This document shows positions 52,082-60,696 of a DNA stretch of 61,184 nt, in pieces. Position 1 is the first letter of the stretch. Each line of letters starts with the position of its first letter. The notes beneath the pieces are model-generated. The model was given only the letters and a program-made list of their open reading frames with translations, made no database searches and had not been told where the DNA came from. This stretch comes from Fusobacterium perfoetens ATCC 29250 (GTDB lineage Bacteria > Fusobacteriota > Fusobacteriia > Fusobacteriales > Fusobacteriaceae): positions 1-61,184 of the forward strand of contig NZ_JHXW01000013.1 of NCBI RefSeq assembly GCF_000622245.1. Direction: 5' to 3'. A program made the translations under genes and the position numbers.

Positions 52082-52936
52082 TTAGAATTTATATGTCCAT
52101 CCAAATCCTAATTCTCCATAATAGTCATCAGCTTTAGGAGCTACTTCATGTTCGTCATATTTATTGAACTCATATTGATAGTATCCAGAAAGAGTTAAAT
52201 TTTCTGTTAAAGTATAAGCTGCATTTGCTATAACGATATGTCTATTATTTTCAACTCCATCTTTTCCTTCTGGTGTTTTTACATCTTGTAAAAATTGATA
52301 TCTATATTCAGCACCAACTTTTAAATTTTCTGTAGTATAAATAGTTCCTCTTACTCTAATTTGATTTCTATAATCATGAGCAGAAGCATCTCCAGTATAT
52401 TTTGTATATTCTAACCAATAAGCTAATTGAACAGGACCATATGTTATTTGTAATGGTTCTCCATCCATAAAGAATGCATCTTGCCCTCCAGTAGTATTAT
52501 TAAATTGATATCCTGGAGCTATATTTCCAGTAAACATTCCAAATTTATAAGAAACTGGTATTTGGAATCTATCATAATCTTTTTGAGCTCTCCATTTTAA
52601 TCCTGCTGAATAATCTCCTATTTTTTTAGAAGCAACTATTTCTAATCTATGATTTGAAGAATTAAATCCATCAGAAACAGTTTCCCCTTTAGAATTTTTC
52701 CAATCTTCTGTAGAAACAGACCATCCTTTTCTAGCTAATAAATTAAAAGACCAATCATCATATGCTAAATTTACTTTATTAGCAATATAAACATTTTCTC
52801 CTATATTTTCATTTCCAGAAGTATTTTCTACTACGAAATCTTGTCCTACTGATGTTACTGTTAACTCAGGTGCTGCGTAAGCTACTGCTGATACCATTCC
52901 AACTGCTGCTAATAAAAGTGGGTTTATTTTTATCAA
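52082..52936 (-). pseudogene. Silent porin B cassette (no start codon, SD or promoter)
   Basis: The open frame encodes about 284 residues of a second porin: LLLAAVGMVSAVAYAAPEL, then TVTSVGQDFVVEN and a barrel region ending in GWTYKF. The body differs strongly from porin A. The frame lacks a true start: upstream of the repeat it reads INP with only a TTG at 52936, no Shine-Dalgarno sequence and no convincing promoter. It is not decayed: there are no stops or frameshifts and it has its own terminator. After inversion it would gain MKKLA and the porin A promoter in frame (about 283 residues). It is best seen as a stored alternative allele. Confidence 0.87.
52866..52920 (-). repeat. Right 55-bp inverted repeat (IR-R)
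   Basis: Exact reverse complement of 50279-50333. It covers the signal-peptide codons of porin B. The flank to the right (52921 onward) is AT-rich and leads into the coaE promoter. Confidence 0.95.
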
Positions 52937-52988
52937 TTTTTATAATAATTTTTCAAAAAATAAAATAACACTTTTTGATATTTTTTTA

Positions 52989-53017
52989 TTGAAAAATTAT
53001 AAAAAAACAATTAAAAT
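52989..53017 (+). promoter_or_regulatory. Promoter of coaE
   Basis: TTGAAA (52989-52994) and TAAAAT (53012-53017) are 17 bases apart, outside the invertible segment, about 30 bases before coaE. Confidence 0.55.
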
Positions 53018-53045
53018 ATACTGATAAATATTATAGGAGGAAAAA

Positions 53046-53639
53046 ATGATAATAGGTCTTACAGGTGGGATAGCTAGTGGAAAATCAACAGTAAGTAATA
53101 TTTTAAATAAAATTGGAATAAAAATAGTAGATGCTGATAAAATTTCAAAAGAATTATCCAATAGAGAAGATGTAATAAAAGAAATTCAAGAAAAAATTTC
53201 CATGGATGTATTAAATGATGAAAATAAATTAGATAGAATAAAATTAAAAAATATAGTTTTTAATAATAAAGAAAAATTAAATATTCTTAATGAAATTTTT
53301 CATCCTAAAATAAGAGAAGAATTTAAAAAAATCAAGTTAAATTCTCATAAACGTGATATAATAATATTTGATGTACCTTTACTATTTGAAACTGGAATGT
53401 ATAAATTATGTGATAAAAATATATTAGTTTATGTAGATAAAGATATTCAAATTAATAGATTGATGTTAAGAGATAACATTACAAAAGAACTTGCTGAAAA
53501 AATAATAAATTCACAAATGAGTTTAGAAGAAAAAAAAGAAAAATCAGATATTCTTATAAATAACAATAAAACTATTGAAGAATTGGAAATAAAAGTTATG
53601 AAAATTTATAATATTTTATTAAAAGAGATAGAGGAATAA
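53046..53639 (+). CDS. coaE: Dephospho-CoA kinase
   Basis: 197 residues. P-loop GLTGGIASGKST at the N-terminus, VDADKIS and FDVPLLFE motifs are diagnostic for CoaE, which phosphorylates the 3'-hydroxyl of dephospho-CoA in the last step of CoA synthesis. AGGAGG precedes the ATG. The U32 peptidase gene starts 11 bases after its stop. Confidence 0.96.
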   Translation: MIIGLTGGIASGKSTVSNILNKIGIKIVDADKISKELSNREDVIKEIQEKISMDVLNDENKLDRIKLKNIVFNNKEKLNILNEIFHPKIREEFKKIKLNSHKRDIIIFDVPLLFETGMYKLCDKNILVYVDKDIQINRLMLRDNITKELAEKIINSQMSLEEKKEKSDILINNNKTIEELEIKVMKIYNILLKEIEE

Positions 53640-53650
53640 TTGGAGGAAAA

Positions 53651-55819
53651 ATGAAAATAGTAGCCCCAGCAGGTAATTTAGAAAGATTTTATTCAGCAGT
53701 TAATGCTGGAGCAGATGAAATCTATATGGGAATAAAAGGATTTGGAGCTAGAAGAAATGCTCAAAATTTTACTTTAGAAGAATATAAAGAGGCTATAGAC
53801 TATGCCCATAAAAGAGGGAGTAGAATATTTCTTACTCTTAATACATTGATGAAAAATGTAGAGATAGATTTTTTATATACAAATTTAAAAGCTTTATATG
53901 AATATGGATTAGATGCTATTATTGTTCAAGATTTAGGATATTTTAGATTTATAAAAGAAAATTTTCCAGATATAGATATTCATGGAAGTACTCAGATGAC
54001 AGTGGCCAATCATGTAGAAGCAGAATATTTAAAAAGTTTAGGATTTAAAAGGGTTGTATTACCAAGAGAGATGACTTTTGAAGAGATAAAAAGTATAAGA
54101 GAAAAAACAGATATAGAACTAGAAGTCTTTGTTTCAGGAGCTCTTTGTATATCTTATTCTGGAAATTGTTATATGAGTAGTTTTATAGGTGGAAGAAGTG
54201 GAAACAGGGGAATGTGTGCCCAACCTTGTAGAAAACTATATACAAAAGATAGTAAATGTAACTTTTTATTAAGCCCTAAAGACCAACTTATGGGATTAGA
54301 AGAGATACAAAAATTAAAAGAGATAGGTATAAATAGTATAAAAATTGAAGGAAGAATGAAAGAAAAAACATATGTTAATGAAGCAGTAACATATTTTAGA
54401 GATATGATAGATAATATAAATAGAGAAGAAAAGCTTTCTAAGATTTTTAATAGAGGATATTCAAAAGGATATTTTTATAAAGAGACTGTTTCAGAAGATA
54501 TTATGAATAAAAATTATTCTGCTACAATAGGAAATCCTATTGGAATAATTAGTGGTAAAGAATTATTATTAGAAGATAGAATAATGTTAGGTGACGGAAT
54601 AACATATCTTTCAAAAGATTATGAAATTTTAGGTGGAGAATACATCAATAGAATAGAAAAGAAAAATCAAAAAGAGAAATATAAAGAGGCAGTAGAGGGA
54701 GAAAAAATAATTTTGAAAAATGCTCCTAAAGGGTCTAAGTTTATATTTAAGAATTTTGATAAAAAAGTAATAGATGAAGTTACTGCTAGATTAAAAGAGG
54801 AAAATAAAAAAGAAAATGTTGAGTTAACTTTTGAAGGAAGATTAGGAGAAAAACCTCTTTTAAAAGGAAAAGTAATAAATAGTAGAGGGCAAGAAATTTA
54901 TAGTGAAATTATAGGAGAGAGTTTAATAGAAGTAGCAAGTAAAAAAAGTGCTGATTCTAAAAATATTGAAGAAAAACTTTGTGAAACTGGAGAAACAGTA
55001 TTTAAAGTTTCTAAATGTAATGTGTATATAGATAATAATATTTTCTTGCCTATATCAATTTTAAAAGAACTTAGAAGAAATTTATTAAAAGAATTAGAAG
55101 AAAAATTAGTATTAAGTTATAGAAGAAATTTAGGAGAAAGAGAAATATTTAAGATTCAAGTTGAAAAAGATGAAATAAAAACTCCTGAAATTTCAGTTAT
55201 GGTAACAACAAAAGAACAAGAAGAAATTGTAAAAGAATTAGGAATAGAAAAAATTTATCATAGAGGATATGATGTAGCAAAAGAGGGAAATTTAAAATAT
55301 ATTAATATAAATGAAAAACTTGCTACAAACCTTTATCAAATATTAAAAAATACAAATAAAGATGTAACAGTAGGTTGGAATTTAAATGTTGGAAATATTT
55401 ATTCTCTAAATGAGTTTGCTAAGATTCCTAATGTAAAAACTATTATAATTTCTCCAGAGTTAAAATATGAAGAAATAGAAAATATTGGAAAAGTTCCTGT
55501 AAGAAAAGCAATGTTAGGATATTCTAAATTAAAGGGAATGTATATTGAATTAGATATATTAAAAGATAAAGAAACATTTAAAAATGAACAGGAAGATTTA
55601 TTTATTTCAAGAATAAATCCTTTAGGAAATAATGAGATTTATTTCAATAAACCTTTAAATGTTTTGAGTCAAGTAAAAAGGTTAGGAAAACTTGGTATAG
55701 ATGAAGTTGTTATAGAACTTTTAGATGAAATTAAAGAGGAAATAGAGGAAATAATCAGAAATATAGATAAAAAAGAAAATATATATAGTCCATATAATTA
55801 TGAGAGAGGAGTATATTAA
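53651..55819 (+). CDS. Peptidase U32 family protein (RlhA/TrhP-like)
   Basis: 722 residues. The N-terminal U32 domain starts KIVAPAGNLERFYSAVNAGADEIYMG and carries the family's cysteine signature around residues 165-200 (CISYSGNCYMS, RGMCAQPCRKLY). Long U32 members with a second C-terminal module are involved in RNA hydroxylation (RlhA, TrhP) or are annotated as collagenase-like proteases; I cannot choose with certainty. The cysteines may bind an Fe-S cluster. It is in a close series coaE-U32-pgpA-cinA. Confidence 0.85.
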   Translation: MKIVAPAGNLERFYSAVNAGADEIYMGIKGFGARRNAQNFTLEEYKEAIDYAHKRGSRIFLTLNTLMKNVEIDFLYTNLKALYEYGLDAIIVQDLGYFRFIKENFPDIDIHGSTQMTVANHVEAEYLKSLGFKRVVLPREMTFEEIKSIREKTDIELEVFVSGALCISYSGNCYMSSFIGGRSGNRGMCAQPCRKLYTKDSKCNFLLSPKDQLMGLEEIQKLKEIGINSIKIEGRMKEKTYVNEAVTYFRDMIDNINREEKLSKIFNRGYSKGYFYKETVSEDIMNKNYSATIGNPIGIISGKELLLEDRIMLGDGITYLSKDYEILGGEYINRIEKKNQKEKYKEAVEGEKIILKNAPKGSKFIFKNFDKKVIDEVTARLKEENKKENVELTFEGRLGEKPLLKGKVINSRGQEIYSEIIGESLIEVASKKSADSKNIEEKLCETGETVFKVSKCNVYIDNNIFLPISILKELRRNLLKELEEKLVLSYRRNLGEREIFKIQVEKDEIKTPEISVMVTTKEQEEIVKELGIEKIYHRGYDVAKEGNLKYININEKLATNLYQILKNTNKDVTVGWNLNVGNIYSLNEFAKIPNVKTIIISPELKYEEIENIGKVPVRKAMLGYSKLKGMYIELDILKDKETFKNEQEDLFISRINPLGNNEIYFNKPLNVLSQVKRLGKLGIDEVVIELLDEIKEEIEEIIRNIDKKENIYSPYNYERGVY

Positions 55820-55820
55820 A

Positions 55821-56318
55821 ATGAAAACAATGACAATTAGAAATTTAGCTACTTGGTTTGGGCTAGGAGATATGCCTAAGGCACCAGGAACTTTTGGGAC
55901 TTTAGGAGCAATTCCTTTATATATAGGAATAAATTTTTTAAGAAATATTTTTCCAAATATAACTTTGTATAATTCATTTTATTTTATGTTTTTAATGACT
56001 TTTTTTGCATTATCAGTTTATGTGTCAGATATTAGTGAAAGAGTTATATTTCAAAAAGAAGATCCACAACAAGTTGTAATAGATGAAGTTTTAGGGTATA
56101 TGACTACTTTATTCTTAGTTAATCCTGTAGGAGTGAAAGAATTTTTAGTAGCTATTGGTTTGGCCTTTGTTATTTTTAGATTTTTAGATATAACAAAAAT
56201 AGGACCAATAGATAAAGTACAAGACTTAAAAGATGGAATAGGTGTCACAATGGACGACTTCTTAGCTGGAGTTATAGGAAACTTTATATTACTTTGTATA
56301 TGGACATTTATATTTTAA
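55821..56318 (+). CDS. pgpA: Phosphatidylglycerophosphatase A
   Basis: About 165 residues with GLGDMPKAPGTFGTLGAIPLY at the N-terminus, DPQQVVIDEVLGYM and KDGIGVTMDDFLAGVIGN, the three conserved PgpA blocks with metal-binding acidic residues. It dephosphorylates phosphatidylglycerol phosphate in the inner membrane. ATG 55821 follows GAGAGGAG; upstream in-frame ATG 55800 overlaps the U32 gene. Confidence 0.94.
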   Translation: MKTMTIRNLATWFGLGDMPKAPGTFGTLGAIPLYIGINFLRNIFPNITLYNSFYFMFLMTFFALSVYVSDISERVIFQKEDPQQVVIDEVLGYMTTLFLVNPVGVKEFLVAIGLAFVIFRFLDITKIGPIDKVQDLKDGIGVTMDDFLAGVIGNFILLCIWTFIF

Positions 56319-56338
56319 GATAAAAGGGAGATAGTGAT

Positions 56339-57544
56339 ATGAAGGCTAGTATAATTCTTGTAGGAACAGAACTATTAAGTGGTGGAACTGTAGATACAAA
56401 TAGTATATTTATGGCAGAAGAACTTAATAAATATGGGATAGAAATAAAATATAAACTGACAGTAAAAGATACAATAGAAGATATTATGATAGCTTTAGAA
56501 TTTGCTAGAAAAAATAGTGATTTAATAATAACTTCTGGGGGGGTAGGACCAACTATTGATGATATAACAAAAGATGCTGTAGCAAAATTTTTAGGAAAAA
56601 GAATTATTGTTGATGAAGAAGATTTCAAAGTAATGAAACAAAAATTTGATGAAAGAAAATTAAAATATACTCCAAATAATATAAAACAAGTGGAAAAACC
56701 AGAAGGAGCAGTATCAATAGAAAATCAAGTTGGAATGTGTCCAGCTGTTTATGTAGATGATATAGTATCTTTTCCAGGAGTTCCATCAGAAGTATATGAT
56801 ATGTTTCCTAGATTTTTAAAATGGTATGCAGAGGAAAAGAAACTTCTTATAGATGAAATATATATAAAAGATTTATTGGTATATGGTTTAGGAGAATCTT
56901 ATCTTGACCAACAAATAAGTGAACTTTTTACAGAAGAAGGAATTGATTATGAATTCTTAGTGAAAGATTTTGGTATAATTATCAGATTACAAGGAAAAAA
57001 TAGTAATAAAAACATAGTAGAAAAAATTTCTGAAAAGATATATAATATAATAGGCGACAATATTTTTGGAGAAGGAAATGATAGATTAGAAAACTTAGTT
57101 ATCACCAAACTAAAAGAGAAAAAACTATCACTTTCAGTTGCTGAATCTTGTACAGGAGGATTACTTGCAGGAAAAATTGTCAGTGTTTCTGGAGCTTCAG
57201 AAGTATTTAAAGAGGGGTTAGTAACTTATAGTAATGAAGCTAAAATGGAAAAATTAGGAGTTAAAGAGGAAACATTAAAAAAATATGGAGCTGTAAGTGA
57301 AGAAACAGCTTTAGAAATGGTTAAAGGACTAAAAACTGATGTAGGAGTTTCTGTGACAGGAATAGCAGGGCCTTTAGGGGGAACAAAAGAAAAACCAGTA
57401 GGTTTAGTTTATTTTGGACTAAAAGTAAAAGATAATTTTAAGGTTGAAAAAAGAATATTGGTAGGGCCAAGAAATAAGATTAGGGAAAGAGCAACATTAC
57501 AAGGTTTATTTTATTTAAATAAAATGTTGAAAGGAAATGCTTAA
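56339..57544 (+). CDS. cinA: CinA-family protein (nicotinamide-nucleotide amidase fused form)
   Basis: 401 residues. N-terminal molybdopterin-binding-like domain (ASIILVGTELLSGGTVDTNS, TSGGVGPTIDDITKDAVA) plus C-terminal amidase domain (VAESCTGGLLAGKIVSVSGAS, SVTGIAGPLGG). CinA deamidates NMN for NAD recycling and in some bacteria is induced with competence. AAGGGAGA precedes ATG 56339. The next gene starts 2 bases after its stop. Confidence 0.94.
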   Translation: MKASIILVGTELLSGGTVDTNSIFMAEELNKYGIEIKYKLTVKDTIEDIMIALEFARKNSDLIITSGGVGPTIDDITKDAVAKFLGKRIIVDEEDFKVMKQKFDERKLKYTPNNIKQVEKPEGAVSIENQVGMCPAVYVDDIVSFPGVPSEVYDMFPRFLKWYAEEKKLLIDEIYIKDLLVYGLGESYLDQQISELFTEEGIDYEFLVKDFGIIIRLQGKNSNKNIVEKISEKIYNIIGDNIFGEGNDRLENLVITKLKEKKLSLSVAESCTGGLLAGKIVSVSGASEVFKEGLVTYSNEAKMEKLGVKEETLKKYGAVSEETALEMVKGLKTDVGVSVTGIAGPLGGTKEKPVGLVYFGLKVKDNFKVEKRILVGPRNKIRERATLQGLFYLNKMLKGNA

Positions 57545-57546
57545 TT

Positions 57547-58092
57547 ATGACTATAGGAGAAAAAATAAAAAAACATAGAACAGAAAAAGGTTTTTCACTA
57601 AGAGAATTGGCAAAAAAAGTCGATTTGTCAGCTAGTTTTTTATCACAAATAGAGCAAGGAAAAGCTTCACCATCAATAGAAAATTTAAAAAAAATAGCTA
57701 ATAATTTAGAAGTAAGAGTGAGTTATCTTATAGAAGAAGAGGAAAAATTAGAAACTTTTCATGTAAAAAAAGAAGATATAAAATATGTAGAAAGTATAGA
57801 TTCTAAGACTTCTATAGGACTTTTAACATCATCTAAATTAGAAAAAGATATGGAACCAATTATATATGAAATAAAACCTGGCGGAGAAAGTGGAAGAGGA
57901 TTTTTTAATCATCATGGTGAAGAATTTATTTATATAATAGAGGGAAATTTAGATATTTATATAGAAAATCAGGTTACTACTTTAAATGAAGGAGATAGTT
58001 TTTATTTTAAATCTACTTTGAATCATAGATTTAAAAATAATGGAAAAAAATTAACAAGAGCTATTTGGGTAGTAAGTCCACCTACATTTTAA
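57547..58092 (+). CDS. XRE-family regulator with C-terminal cupin
   Basis: 181 residues. Helix-turn-helix GFSLRELAKKVDLSASFLSQIEQGKASPSI (about 15-45) is typical of XRE repressors; residues about 110-175 are a cupin barrel (HHGEEFIYIIEGNLDIYI, LNEGDSFYFKSTLNHRF). Such proteins often sense small ligands such as amino acids, polyamines or sugar acids. It begins 2 bases after cinA, so it is cotranscribed; target and ligand are unknown. Confidence 0.92.
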   Translation: MTIGEKIKKHRTEKGFSLRELAKKVDLSASFLSQIEQGKASPSIENLKKIANNLEVRVSYLIEEEEKLETFHVKKEDIKYVESIDSKTSIGLLTSSKLEKDMEPIIYEIKPGGESGRGFFNHHGEEFIYIIEGNLDIYIENQVTTLNEGDSFYFKSTLNHRFKNNGKKLTRAIWVVSPPTF

Positions 58093-58114
58093 TAATTAAA
58101 AATTTGGAGGAAAA

Positions 58115-60628
58115 ATGGAGTTAAAAATAGAAGTTTTAAATGCAATGAGATTAACTAAACTTCTTATTGCAGCAAGTAGATGGTTATCAAGACATGCTGA
58201 TGTATTAAATGATTTAAATGTATATCCAGTTCCAGATGGAGATACTGGTACAAATATGTCAATGACATTACAAGCAGTAGAAAACCAACTTGTAAAACTA
58301 AATTATGAGCCAAAAATGGCAGAACTTTGTGAAATAGTATCAGAATCAATTTTACTTGGAGCTAGGGGGAACTCTGGAACAATTTTATCTCAAATTATTC
58401 AAGGGTTTTTAATGGGAATTCAAGAAAAAGAAGAAGCTACAGTAGAGGATGTAATTAGAGCTTTTGGACAAGCTAAAGAAAAAGCTTATAAAGCGGTAAG
58501 TAATCCTGTAGAAGGAACAATTTTAACAGTAATAAGAAAAGTAGCAGAAGCAGCTGAAAATTATGAAGGAGATAAAAAAGATTTTATTCCATTTTTAATT
58601 TATTTAAAAAATATTTCAGCAGAAGCTGTAGAGGAAACACCAACTCTTTTACCAAAATTAAAAGAAGCTGGAGTAGTTGATGCTGGTGGAAAAGGAATTT
58701 TCTATATTCTAGAAGGATTTGAAAAATCTATTACAGACCCTCAAATGTTAGAAGATTTAGAAAGAATAATACAATCTCAATCTAAAAGAAGAGAGATGTT
58801 AGATTCTACAGCAATGGAAATGGAAGATATAAAATTTAAATATTGTACAGAATTTATAATAGAAAATGGAAGTTTTAATTTAGAAGAATACAAAGAAAAA
58901 ATAAGTCAATATGGAGATTCTATTGTTTGTGCTCAAACTTCTAAAAAAACAAAAACACATATTCATACAAATAATCCAGGTATCATACTAGAAATAGCTT
59001 GTGCTTTAGGAAGTTTATCTAATATGAAAATAGAAAATATGGAAATTCAACACCATAATAATAAATTATTCAAAGAAGAAGACTACACTTTAGTACAACA
59101 AAATATCTTAATTAGAAATGAGAATGCTAGACCAGTAGGATATTTTGCCATAGCAGATACTAAAGAAATGGGAGAAATTTTCTTAAATATAGGAGCAGCT
59201 GGAGTTTTAATAGGAGGACAAACAAATAATCCAAGTGTAGCTGATATTGAAGAGGGAATTAAAAAATTAGATGCTCAAAAAATAATTGTTTTACCAAATA
59301 ATAAAAATATAATCTCAGCAGCTAAGATAGCAGCTGAAAGGTCAAATAAAGAGGTTACAGTTTTAGAAACTAAATCTATGCTTGAAGGTCATTATTTAAT
59401 AAAAAATAAAGATTTAAAAATAGAAAGTGTTATTGAACATTTAAGTGTAAATACTTCTATTGAAATTACAAAAGCTGTTAGAGATACAAGAGTAGATAAT
59501 TTAGAAATAATTAAAGGAAATTATATAGCTATTGTAAATGGAAAAATAAAAGAAACTAATTCAAGTTTACAAAATTTAATATTGACATTAAAATCTAAAT
59601 ATTTGACTGAAAATACTTTAAATGTATTAGTATCTTTAGGAAAAAATGTAGATGAAGAAATGACAGTAGAGTTAAAAGATGTTCCTCAAGGAATTAGATA
59701 TGAAGAAATTAATTGTAAACAGGAAAATTATTACTATTATATTTATATAGAAAATAGAGATCCTAAATTACCAGAAATAGCTATTGTAACAGATTCTACG
59801 TCTGACTTATCAGAGGAAATGATAAGAGAATATCCTAACTTGGAAATAATACCTTTAAAAGTTAAGTTAGATGGAGATAATTATTATAGAGATGGAGTAG
59901 ATATCAGTAAACAAGAATTTTGGAAAAAAATAGTAGAAGGTGGGCAATTACCAAAAACTTCTCAACCATCTCCAGCAGAATTTAAGTCTCTTTATGAAAA
60001 ATTATTTGCAAAAGGATATAAGAAAATTATATCAATTCATATTTCAGGAAAATTAAGTGGAACCCAACAAGCTGCTAGAGTAGCAAGAGGAATGTTAAAT
60101 AGAGAGGAAGATGTAGTTATCTTAGATTCTAAAACTGTTACATTTGCTTTGGGACATCTAGCAATAGAGGCTTCAAAAATGGCTATGGAGAAAAAATCTT
60201 TAAAAGAAATTATAGATTGGTTAGAAGAATCTAAAGAATTAATGAAAGTTTATTTTGTTGTAAAAGATTTAGACTATTTACAAAGAGGTGGAAGAATAGG
60301 TAGGGCCTCAGCTCTTATAGGTGGAATATTTAGAGTGAAACCTGTTCTTAAAGTTGAAAATGGAGAAGTTTCTGTAGAAGCAAAAGTTTTAGGAGAAAAG
60401 GGAGCTCTTCTTCATATGGAGAAAATTATTAAATCAGCTAAAACTTCAATAATTTTATACACAGGTTGGGGTGGAAATCAAAGTTGTTTAAGCAGTGCTG
60501 ATAGTTTAAAAACTATAGCTGAAAGATTTAAAAAAGTAGATTATAGAGGAAGAGTTGAAATAGGAGCTGTAATAGGTTCGCATGCAGGTCCTGTATATGG
60601 AATAGGAATAATGGATAAAATTAGATAA
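58115..60628 (+). CDS. Fatty acid kinase FakA fused to DegV (FakB-like) protein
   Basis: 837 residues. Residues about 1-205 are a DAK2 (dihydroxyacetone kinase L-type) domain with the ATP/Mg2+ motif NVYPVPDGDTGTNM and GARGNSGTILSQI. Residues about 210-540 match the FakA middle and C-terminal parts. Residues about 553-837 are a complete DegV domain: IVTDSTSDLSEEM, PKTSQPSPAEF, HISGKLSGTQQ and GRIGRASALIGG. In other bacteria FakA phosphorylates a fatty acid held by separate FakB (DegV) proteins; here kinase and carrier are one chain. It would feed exogenous fatty acid to phospholipid synthesis. Confidence 0.88.
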   Translation: MELKIEVLNAMRLTKLLIAASRWLSRHADVLNDLNVYPVPDGDTGTNMSMTLQAVENQLVKLNYEPKMAELCEIVSESILLGARGNSGTILSQIIQGFLMGIQEKEEATVEDVIRAFGQAKEKAYKAVSNPVEGTILTVIRKVAEAAENYEGDKKDFIPFLIYLKNISAEAVEETPTLLPKLKEAGVVDAGGKGIFYILEGFEKSITDPQMLEDLERIIQSQSKRREMLDSTAMEMEDIKFKYCTEFIIENGSFNLEEYKEKISQYGDSIVCAQTSKKTKTHIHTNNPGIILEIACALGSLSNMKIENMEIQHHNNKLFKEEDYTLVQQNILIRNENARPVGYFAIADTKEMGEIFLNIGAAGVLIGGQTNNPSVADIEEGIKKLDAQKIIVLPNNKNIISAAKIAAERSNKEVTVLETKSMLEGHYLIKNKDLKIESVIEHLSVNTSIEITKAVRDTRVDNLEIIKGNYIAIVNGKIKETNSSLQNLILTLKSKYLTENTLNVLVSLGKNVDEEMTVELKDVPQGIRYEEINCKQENYYYYIYIENRDPKLPEIAIVTDSTSDLSEEMIREYPNLEIIPLKVKLDGDNYYRDGVDISKQEFWKKIVEGGQLPKTSQPSPAEFKSLYEKLFAKGYKKIISIHISGKLSGTQQAARVARGMLNREEDVVILDSKTVTFALGHLAIEASKMAMEKKSLKEIIDWLEESKELMKVYFVVKDLDYLQRGGRIGRASALIGGIFRVKPVLKVENGEVSVEAKVLGEKGALLHMEKIIKSAKTSIILYTGWGGNQSCLSSADSLKTIAERFKKVDYRGRVEIGAVIGSHAGPVYGIGIMDKIR

Positions 60629-60637
60629 TAAAATTTT

Positions 60638-60662
60638 AAGGACTCGTTAAGAGTCCTTTCTG
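60638..60662 (+). terminator. Terminator after FakA-DegV gene
   Basis: AAGGACTC (60638-60645) and GAGTCCTT (60651-60658) form a perfect 8-base stem with a 5-base loop and short T-run. Confidence 0.85.
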
Positions 60663-60696
60663 TATTTAATTATAATAGATGTTTGGAGGAGAAAGT

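Larger units (their letters stand above)
50279..52920. other. Invertible DNA segment (porin phase/antigen switch)
   Basis: A 2.64-kb segment is bounded by the two 55-bp repeats and holds porin A body (+), two terminators, the invertase gene (-), another terminator and porin B body (-). Inversion exchanges the two porin bodies behind the fixed promoter and start codon while leaving the reading frame intact, since both repeats have the same codon phase. The invertase lies inside the segment, as in several known invertible loci. Inversion is inferred from architecture, not observed. Confidence 0.85.

Noticed and set aside
51231-52936. Insertion sequence or transposon carrying a resolvase
   Set aside because: No transposase, target duplication or transposon ends are seen; the repeats coincide with coding starts of two porins, which fits an inversion switch.
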